Shown here: positions 22,534 through 27,705 of the stretch, one piece after another
Layout: every line of letters begins with the position of its first letter
Position numbering within the stretch: position 1 is the first letter of the stretch
Assembly (NCBI GenBank): GCA_049609065.1
Contig: JBMYYE010000018.1
Location: forward strand, 1 to 27,705
Direction of reading: 5' to 3'
Source of the DNA: JBMYYE01 sp049609065
GTDB lineage: Bacteria > Pseudomonadota > Alphaproteobacteria > Rhodobacterales > Rhodobacteraceae
DNA: 27,705 nucleotides
The notes under the pieces: model-generated
The model's input: the letters and a program-made list of their open reading frames with translations, nothing else
The model's database searches: none
What the model was told of the DNA's origin: nothing
Translations under genes and position numbers: made by a program

Positions 22534-23314
22534 CGTGACGGCCTTCATCCTCTTCTTTGTGACGTTCGCGGCGACCGCCCCGCTATTTGCGCCCTATGAC
22601 CCCACGCAGATCAACATCGCCAATCGCCTAAGCGCCCCAAATGAAACGTGGTTGTTAGGAACAGACGCCTTGGGGCGCGATATATTTTCACGCCTCTTAC
22701 ATGGCGCGCGCTGGTCGCTTGGCCTTGCCTTTTTCATCTCGGCCATCGGGCTCATCATCGGTACGCTTGTGGGGCTTATTGCAGCATTAGGGGGACCACG
22801 GGTGGATTGGGCTTTAATGCGTGTGACAGACACGTTTTTAGCCTTTCCGGACCTTGTTGCGGCGGTTGTCATCGCAGGGGTGCTTGGTGCGGGAACAGGT
22901 AGCTTAATCTTTGCCCTGACGGTGACGGGATGGATGCGCTACACCCGTGTCGCCCGCGGCATCGGGCTTTCGCTAAAAACGCGAGGCTATGTCATACAAG
23001 CACAGCTTGCGGGCCTGTCCCTACTTTCCATTGCAAGATGGCACTACCTCCCATCGCTCCTGCCGTCGCTTGCTGTGGTCTGGACAGGGATGTTTGCCCG
23101 CGCGATCCTTGGCATTTCGGCCCTTGGTTTCCTTGGCTTTGGGGTGCAACCCCCGATGCCCGAATGGGGCACCATGCTGCTTGATGCGCGCATTCATATG
23201 CGCTCGACACCCCTACAAATGATCTGGCCTGGGCTTGCCGTGATGATCTGTGTTCTGGCCATCAATCTCGCGGGTGATGCTTTACGCGATGCGCTTGCGA
23301 AGAAGGATCACTAG
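22526..23314 (+). CDS. ABC transporter permease (DppC/NikC type)
   Basis: A 262-residue permease, partner of the preceding one. Family marks are FAPYDPTQINIANRL near residues 22-36, the LLGTDALGRDIFSRLLHGAR block near 43-62 that is diagnostic of DppC/NikC proteins, and the C-terminal LGFLGFGVQPPMPEWGTMLL region near 203-222. About six helices are expected. The start is ATG at 22526, overlapping the first permease gene by eight bases; the frame reaches 22502 but the N-terminus starting at MRSVTAF fits a first membrane helix. The stop abuts the ATG of the EamA gene. Confidence 0.9.
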   Translation: MRSVTAFILFFVTFAATAPLFAPYDPTQINIANRLSAPNETWLLGTDALGRDIFSRLLHGARWSLGLAFFISAIGLIIGTLVGLIAALGGPRVDWALMRVTDTFLAFPDLVAAVVIAGVLGAGTGSLIFALTVTGWMRYTRVARGIGLSLKTRGYVIQAQLAGLSLLSIARWHYLPSLLPSLAVVWTGMFARAILGISALGFLGFGVQPPMPEWGTMLLDARIHMRSTPLQMIWPGLAVMICVLAINLAGDALRDALAKKDH

Positions 23315-24202
23315 ATGACACCCCACAATCATCCGAGCTTGGGTATCAGCTTGCGTATTCTTTCTGGAATTTTGATGGCAGGCATGTTCGTTTCGGTGAA
23401 AGCCGTCAGCGCGGATGTCCCACTGGGCGAAATTGTCTTTTTTAGATCTGCTTTTGCCCTCATTCCATTGATCCTCTTCCTATGGGTAAGGCGCGAATTC
23501 CCACACGGGCTGGCCACCAAGCGCCCCATGGGCCACCTGTTTCGCGCGAGCTTTGGGGCGTTGGCTTTGTTTGCGTCTTTCGCAGCCATCGCACGGCTCA
23601 ATGTCGCCGAGGCGATCCTTGTCGCCCAACTGTCCCCGATCCTCATGGCGATTGCTGCGGTCGTCTTACTTGGTGAGCGGTTCACGATTTGGCGCGTTGC
23701 TGGATTAGCATTCGGTTTCATGGGCGTTGTGGTCATGGTCTGGCCTGAGTTTGGCGCAGGTGGCGCAACGGGACCACGGCTTTGGGGGTTTATACTGGCC
23801 TTACTTTCTGCTGTTTTGTCTGCGCTTGCGCTCATCATGGTTCGGAGCCTAAATCGCACCGAAAGCCCCGGTGCCATTGCCTTTTACTTTGTTCTCGCGT
23901 CTATGATCGGGGCATTGGCCACATTGCCACTTGGGTGGATCATACCCGATGGGTCGACCCTTATTTTATTAATCTGCGCGGGCTTATTTGGCGGCTTTGG
24001 GCATATCGCAATGACGCTTGCCTTTCGTCACGCGGAGGCGTCGCAGCTTGCCCCTTTTGAATATATCGCCCTTCTTTGGCCGATCTTGGCCGACCTCTTT
24101 ATCTTAAGGCTACCCGTATCAACGAGCTTCGTTATTGCCCTACCTCTTGTGCTTTTGGGGGCCGCTTTTGCTGCGAACGAGCAGCGCAGATCACGCGGCT
24201 GA
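23315..24202 (+). CDS. EamA family drug/metabolite transporter (DMT exporter)
   Basis: A 295-residue protein with ten predicted membrane segments and the two-repeat EamA layout of the drug/metabolite transporter superfamily. Repeat 1 includes VPLGEIVFFRSAFALIPL and the VAEAILVAQLSPILMAIAA segment; repeat 2 includes the FRHAEASQLAPFEYIALLWP segment, typical of RhaT/RarD-like exporters. These proteins mostly export amino acids, metabolites or metallophores. The ATG directly follows the stop of the last permease gene, so the exporter is in the same operon as a complete importer. It ends eight bases from the stop of the convergent cobalamin-type permease gene. Confidence 0.9.
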   Translation: MTPHNHPSLGISLRILSGILMAGMFVSVKAVSADVPLGEIVFFRSAFALIPLILFLWVRREFPHGLATKRPMGHLFRASFGALALFASFAAIARLNVAEAILVAQLSPILMAIAAVVLLGERFTIWRVAGLAFGFMGVVVMVWPEFGAGGATGPRLWGFILALLSAVLSALALIMVRSLNRTESPGAIAFYFVLASMIGALATLPLGWIIPDGSTLILLICAGLFGGFGHIAMTLAFRHAEASQLAPFEYIALLWPILADLFILRLPVSTSFVIALPLVLLGAAFAANEQRRSRG

Positions 24203-24210
24203 TCTTCGTG

Positions 24211-25251
24211 TCATTTTGCGCGCCGCCGTAACAACCAAACGAAAAACACGCCCCCAATCAAACCTGTGACGATCCCGATTGGCATGTCATCAGGTGCCAT
24301 GATCGTGCGGGCAATAATATCAGACCATAAAAGGTAAATCGCACCAAAAAGCGCAGACGCAGGCAAAACACGCATATAGTCACCGCCGACCAGCAGCCGC
24401 ACGATATGCGGCACCATCAGGCCAACGAAGCCAATAATGCCCGAAAATGCGACCATCACACCGGTGATGAGAGCCCCAATAACAAAAATCGTTAACCTAA
24501 ACCGCGCCACAGAAATCCCAAGCGTTGACGCCGTTTCATCCCCAATCGTCATCGCATTTAGGTTGCGGGCATTAAGACAAAGGCACCCGCCACACAGCAC
24601 CAAAACCACCAAAGGGTAAATAAGCTGCCCCCATTGGGCCAAACCCAGCCCCCCGAGCATCCAAAAAACAACCGTATGTGTTGCACGCGGATCACCCAAA
24701 AAGATCAACACATTGGCCAAAGACATGATGATAAACGACACCGCCACACCTGCAAGGATTAGGCGATCTGCGCTGGTGGCTGAGGCAAATTGAGACACGG
24801 CCAGAACCAATAAAGTGGCCCCCAGCGCCCCAAGAAACGCAAAAAGTGGGACCGTCAGAAGGCCCAAAAACATCCCCGTATGCAAGAGTGCCAAAATGGC
24901 ACCAAAGGCCCCGCCAGCGGAAATCCCCAACAAATGGGGATCCGCCAGCGGATTGCGTGTCACGGCTTGCAAACTCCCGCCGACCATCGCCAGTCCTGCA
25001 CCGACGAAACACGCCAATATGGCCCGCGGGAACCGAATATCCCAGACGATGGCCTCGCGGCCAGCGGACCAGTTTTGTGAAATGGCATCTGGGGCAAGTT
25101 TGCTCATCAAAATGCCCCAAACGGTTGGAAGGGGCACGGAAACGGCCCCGACACTTACAGCAACGGACAAAGAGAAAAGCAGCAAGATAAGACCGCCACC
25201 CATTACAAAACGGAAACGAACCATACGGTTTCCTGCTGCTTTCTCTTTCAT
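24211..25251 (-). CDS. FecCD/BtuC-type ABC transporter permease of the riboswitch-controlled importer
   Basis: A 346-residue permease of the FecCD (iron-siderophore/cobalamin) family with about ten membrane helices. Characteristic parts are the WDIRFPRAILACFVGAGLAM block near residues 69-88, the NPLADPHLLGISAGGAFGA motif near 98-116 and the FVGLMVPHIVRLLVGGDYM region near 273-291. The start codon follows the stop of the binding-protein gene by one base. It is the last gene of the DUF1636 operon. The family alone does not separate iron from cobalamin transport, but the cobalamin riboswitch upstream favours vitamin B12, a cobinamide or cobalt complex. Confidence 0.9.
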   Translation of the reverse strand: MKEKAAGNRMVRFRFVMGGGLILLLFSLSVAVSVGAVSVPLPTVWGILMSKLAPDAISQNWSAGREAIVWDIRFPRAILACFVGAGLAMVGGSLQAVTRNPLADPHLLGISAGGAFGAILALLHTGMFLGLLTVPLFAFLGALGATLLVLAVSQFASATSADRLILAGVAVSFIIMSLANVLIFLGDPRATHTVVFWMLGGLGLAQWGQLIYPLVVLVLCGGCLCLNARNLNAMTIGDETASTLGISVARFRLTIFVIGALITGVMVAFSGIIGFVGLMVPHIVRLLVGGDYMRVLPASALFGAIYLLWSDIIARTIMAPDDMPIGIVTGLIGGVFFVWLLRRRAK

Positions 25252-25252
25252 T

Positions 25253-26200
25253 TTATTTGCTCCGGAATGCCGCCGCGAGCGTCTTTACCGCCTGAATATT
25301 GCGCGGGCCAGGTGTGGCCTCAACATATTCGAGCGTGACGAAACGATCGTTTTTCACCGCATCAAGGTTCGCAAACGCAGGGTTGGACATCATAAACGCG
25401 CGTTTTTCTTCGGCAGTTACCGTACCGTAATTTACGATAACAATAACCTCAGGATTGCGTTCTACGACCGCTTCCCAACCCACTTTTGTCCAGCTTTTTT
25501 CAACATCGTTCATGATGTTGGTGCCGCCTGCTGCTTCGATCAAAGCGTTTGGCATGGCATATCGGCCCGCCGTAAACGGCACGTCTTCACCGCTATCATA
25601 CACAAAAACGCGTGGGGCGTTCGCCAATGGTGCCAAGGTTGCGGTGAAATCTGCCAACTCGGCACGGTAGCCTGAAATCAACGCCTCTGCCTTTGCTTCG
25701 ACGCCAAAAATCGCACCAAGGTTTTTCAAATCGGTATACATGTCATCCATGCTTGCGGCGTCTTTTGCGCCAATATGAATGCAGCTTTCGGTCAACTCAT
25801 AAACGTTGATGCCAAATGGTTTGAGTGTCTCAGGTGTGACTTCGCCACCAACCTTCATCCCATAATTCCAACCTGCAAAGAAAAAATCGGCCCCTGCACC
25901 GATGAGGACTTCTTTGCTTGGATATTTAGATGACAACTCTGGCAAGGCTTCGATGCCCGCCGTCATGGTTTCATCAAGTGTTTTCCACCCTGAAATGCCG
26001 GTATATCCAACCATACGGTCCGCCAGCCCAAGCACGAGCATCATCTCAGTGAGGTTGACGTCATTTGAAATGGCCGCTTTGGGAGGCGTATCAAAGACGA
26101 CCTCACGGTTGCAGCTCTGCACAGTGGTTTGCGCCATGGCATTTGTGGCCATAAGCCCAAGCAACGCACCAGTTGCGAGGAGAGTGCGAGAATGTTTCAT
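25253..26200 (-). CDS. Periplasmic binding protein of the riboswitch-controlled importer (BtuF-like)
   Basis: A 315-residue cluster A-II type periplasmic binding protein (peripla_BP_2 fold) with a signal peptide (MKHSRTLLATGALLGLMATN) probably cleaved after AMA at about residue 23. The mature N-terminus contains VVFDTPPKAAISNDVNLTEM near 34-53, and an LGLADRMVGYTG block follows near 57-68. The KVGWEAVVERNPEVIVIVNY region near 217-236 is typical of the second lobe. The ATG overlaps the ATPase gene stop (ATGA). Two cysteines (in VQSCNRE and TESCIHIG) might form a disulfide. Ligand inferred from the riboswitch, not from binding-site residues. Confidence 0.88.
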   Translation of the reverse strand: MKHSRTLLATGALLGLMATNAMAQTTVQSCNREVVFDTPPKAAISNDVNLTEMMLVLGLADRMVGYTGISGWKTLDETMTAGIEALPELSSKYPSKEVLIGAGADFFFAGWNYGMKVGGEVTPETLKPFGINVYELTESCIHIGAKDAASMDDMYTDLKNLGAIFGVEAKAEALISGYRAELADFTATLAPLANAPRVFVYDSGEDVPFTAGRYAMPNALIEAAGGTNIMNDVEKSWTKVGWEAVVERNPEVIVIVNYGTVTAEEKRAFMMSNPAFANLDAVKNDRFVTLEYVEATPGPRNIQAVKTLAAAFRSK

Positions 26201-26994
26201 AAGTGATTTCCTTTAGATGGGAGGTGGAATGAAAGATGTTGATTATTGCTCCGGCTGAGCGTTTCACGCTGCGCCGTCACACGGAAGGTTTCAGAAACGC
26301 GCACTTCGCTCAGCACCTCATCTGCGGGGCCAAAGCCTTTGCAATATCCAGAGTCGAGGAGAAGAACTGTGTCACAGACCTTGGCTGCCATGTTGAGATC
26401 ATGTAGCGACACAACAATCGTCAGCCCAAGGGTACGGATCAAAGATAAGATATCAAGTTGGTGGCGGATATCGAGGTGATTGGTCGGCTCATCCATCACT
26501 AAGACTTGAGGCTGCTGCGCCAAGGCCCGCGCCACCATCACCCGTTGACGTTCCCCACCCGAAAGCGTTTCGAGATCCCTATACATCAGGTCCTGAAGGC
26601 CCATTTGATGGATGGCGGCATCAACGATGTCATCATCATGGGGCCCAGGAGTTGAAAACCCTAAACGATGCGGCGTGCGCCCAAGGGTCACGATATCACG
26701 CACGGTCAACCCGAATGCGCCGGGTTGTTCTTGTAAAACGGCGGCAACCTTACGCGCTGCCGCCCGAGGCGGAAGAGACCAGATATCTTTTCCATCGACA
26801 AGAATGCGACCTGATGTCGGACGCTGATAATGATAAATCATGCGCAAAAGCGTCGATTTGCCCGCACCATTCGGCCCTATAACGCCTAAAACCTGCCCTG
26901 CCTTAAGATCAAAGCTAAGCGGATGAAGAATGCGCGGCATAGATTTACGTGGCGCCCAACAAATGTCTTCAACAGATAGGCTCGCGGCACTCAT
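26197..26994 (-). CDS. ATP-binding protein of the riboswitch-controlled importer (BtuD/FecE-like)
   Basis: A 265-residue ABC ATPase of the FepC/BtuD class. Walker A is GPNGAGKST at residues 40-48, the signature is the canonical LSGGERQRVMVARAL near 144-158, Walker B is VLVMDEPTNHLD near 164-175 and the switch His is in SLHDLNMA near 196-203. Start overlaps the end of the DUF1636 gene (ATGA) and stop overlaps the binding-protein gene, so all four genes are translationally linked. The canonical signature contrasts with the degenerate signatures of the two ATPases of the other importer in this window. Confidence 0.93.
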   Translation of the reverse strand: MSAASLSVEDICWAPRKSMPRILHPLSFDLKAGQVLGVIGPNGAGKSTLLRMIYHYQRPTSGRILVDGKDIWSLPPRAAARKVAAVLQEQPGAFGLTVRDIVTLGRTPHRLGFSTPGPHDDDIVDAAIHQMGLQDLMYRDLETLSGGERQRVMVARALAQQPQVLVMDEPTNHLDIRHQLDILSLIRTLGLTIVVSLHDLNMAAKVCDTVLLLDSGYCKGFGPADEVLSEVRVSETFRVTAQRETLSRSNNQHLSFHLPSKGNHL

Positions 26995-27395
26995 GATACG
27001 CGCACCTTGCTGTCTTCTATAGCAAGCATCATCGAAGGCACTCTTGCCAATGTGTTCGTGCGTAATTTTCCAGGACGCTCACCCGAAGAGCACCAGCCAT
27101 CCTCCAACACGGCATAGTGCTGTGCGAAACGGACCAGATCGTCGATATCTTGTTCGGGATCGATATCCCCAAACAGATAGGTGGCCTTGCGGGTGCTGTG
27201 ATACGCAATCGTACACGGATGGTCGCAGCCCGCCATACAGGCAACGCCCGAGACTTCGAAATCTTCGCTGATTGTGTCGCCTGCTGCCGCAATGGCCGTG
27301 CGCAACCGTTTGATGAGCTCATAGCCAGGACGACAGGTGTCACCCTTGTGTTTGCATGATGTACAAATGGTAATTTTGTGTTGTGATACCGTCAT
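26991..27395 (-). CDS. DUF1636 (COG5469) predicted metal-binding protein
   Basis: A 134-residue cysteine-rich protein of the DUF1636 family. The N-terminal ICTSCKHKGDTC motif near residues 10-21 and a later CMAGCDHPC motif near 52-60 give a pattern like the thioredoxin-like [2Fe-2S] ferredoxins, so metal or iron-sulfur binding is likely. DUF1636 genes are often found beside cobalamin or cobalt uptake genes in Rhodobacterales, and here the gene is first in a riboswitch-controlled importer operon. The start at 27395 has GGAGGG four bases upstream and yields an N-terminus that begins just before the Cys motif; the frame to 27422 has no such signal. Function in cobalt or corrinoid handling is inferred from context. 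Confidence 0.88.
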   Translation of the reverse strand: MTVSQHKITICTSCKHKGDTCRPGYELIKRLRTAIAAAGDTISEDFEVSGVACMAGCDHPCTIAYHSTRKATYLFGDIDPEQDIDDLVRFAQHYAVLEDGWCSSGERPGKLRTNTLARVPSMMLAIEDSKVRVS

Positions 27396-27462
27396 ATCGC
27401 CCTCCGCGATGGTGCGGGACAAACACAGGTATATTTTCAGACGGAATAATCCGTAAAGCCAT
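27340..27462 (-). CDS. Candidate 40-residue leader ORF downstream of the cobalamin riboswitch, overlapping the DUF1636 start
   Basis: An ATG at 27462 is preceded by AGGAGG with a five-base spacing, the strongest ribosome binding site seen in the window. The frame runs 40 codons (MALRIIPSENIPVFVPHHRG at the start) and ends at 27340, inside the DUF1636 gene and in another frame. It covers the DUF1636 ribosome binding site and start codon. A leader peptide whose translation couples to, or competes with, DUF1636 translation would fit. The peptide matches no family I recognise, so it may be chance. Confidence 0.4.
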   Translation of the reverse strand: MALRIIPSENIPVFVPHHRGGRYDGITTQNYHLYIMQTQG

Positions 27463-27503
27463 CACGGCCTCCTGCCCAGGCGCCCCGCCCGATTTGAAGT
27501 TAC

Positions 27504-27696
27504 ATTTTTGATGGCAGGTCTCCTGACTTCGCGGGTTGTAGCGTGCCCGAACCTTCCCAAACGCAGCGCGTCCAGTGGTGTTCATCGGGCTTGCTCACCG
27601 CTTACAGTTGCGGGGGCAGTTACGGATTTGGTGCCTTTTGGCTACGCCTCACCGTATTCCCTTTTCATTCCGAAAGCGCATTCGTCTTTCAAAAAC
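27504..27696 (-). promoter_or_regulatory. Cobalamin riboswitch (adenosylcobalamin/B12 element)
   Basis: Read on the minus strand, the region holds the conserved B12 box GCAACTGTAAGCGG preceded by an ACTGCCCCC stretch (together 27620-27598), the GGGAA...CGGTG block further 5' (near 27660-27648), and the 3' AGTCAGGAGACCTGCC block (27527-27513). A closing stem (P1) can be drawn between GTTTTTGA (27696-27689) and TCAAAAAT (27511-27504). The element is therefore complete. It precedes the DUF1636-ATPase-binding protein-permease operon, which should be repressed when cobalamin is plentiful. No clear intrinsic terminator follows, so control of translation initiation is more likely. The operon promoter must lie upstream, at or beyond the window edge. 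Confidence 0.96.
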
Positions 27697-27705
27697 CATC
27701 TCTGT

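Noticed and set aside
18379..24202. Calling the ABC-EamA operon a metallophore (staphylopine/pseudopaline-like) locus
   Set aside because: The layout is suggestive but no nicotianamine-synthase-like or opine dehydrogenase gene is present in the window, so the name is not justified.
27463..27503. Intrinsic terminator downstream of the cobalamin riboswitch
   Set aside because: No GC-rich stem followed by a T run was found between the riboswitch and the DUF1636 start; only short stems such as GCCT/AGGC over the AGGAGG site.

Overview
The window reads as a chromosomal segment of an alphaproteobacterium of the Rhodobacteraceae (Roseobacter/Rhodobacter group). The basis is family recognition: a pgsA-moaD-moaE cluster, hslV and hslU, MlaA/MlaC, a RidA-GDPD-acyltransferase trio, a DUF6525 protein and a DUF1636 cobalamin-linked protein. 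No rRNA, tRNA, CRISPR array, transposase, integrase or phage gene was seen. Genes are dense, and many neighbours overlap by 1-8 bases.

Layout. (1) 1-1005 (+): the 3' end of pgsA (phospholipid synthesis), then moaD and moaE (molybdopterin synthase). (2) 1009-2514 (-): a malonyl-CoA synthetase-like enzyme. (3) 2613-6638 (-): a four-gene, translationally coupled operon, hslV - multi-pass membrane protein - hslU - alpha/beta-hydrolase lipoprotein, behind a good match to a heat-shock sigma (RpoH) promoter at 6663-6691. (4) 6728-8063 (-): mlaA-mlaC, lipid asymmetry maintenance. (5) 8257-10672 (+): RidA-like protein, glycerophosphodiester phosphodiesterase and a DUF482 acyltransferase. A possible small RNA and a strong terminator (10814-10850) follow. 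(6) 10855-13901: a sparse, visibly more AT-rich stretch with a DUF1761 membrane protein (-), a proline-rich inner-membrane protein with a GspC/PilP-like C-terminal end (+), and an operon of three unrecognised lipoproteins (-). (7) 14217-17000 (+): a one-module adenylation-carrier-reductase (NRPS-like) enzyme, overlapping tail to tail with an SDR oxidoreductase (-) that lies downstream of an Rrf2-type regulator (-). (8) 18379-24202 (+): a DUF6525 protein, a complete dipeptide/nickel-type ABC importer (binding protein, two ATPases, two permeases) and an EamA-family exporter, with stop codons overlapping or abutting starts from the binding protein onward. The divergent region between the Rrf2 gene and this operon holds two tandem copies of GTAAC-N7-GTTRC, probably the Rrf2 operators. 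(9) 24211-27395 (-): DUF1636 protein, ATPase, binding protein and permease of a BtuFCD-type importer, led by a complete cobalamin riboswitch (27504-27696). A 40-codon ORF with a near-perfect ribosome binding site lies between the riboswitch and the DUF1636 start and overlaps that start.

How the parts may work together. The heat-shock operon pairs the HslVU protease with two uncharacterised envelope proteins. The last operon is a cobalamin- (or cobalt-) repressed uptake system. The Rrf2 regulator probably controls itself, the SDR and possibly the divergent importer/exporter operon. The least understood parts are the lipoprotein trio, the GspC/PilP-like protein, the adenylation-carrier-reductase enzyme and the riboswitch-leader ORF.
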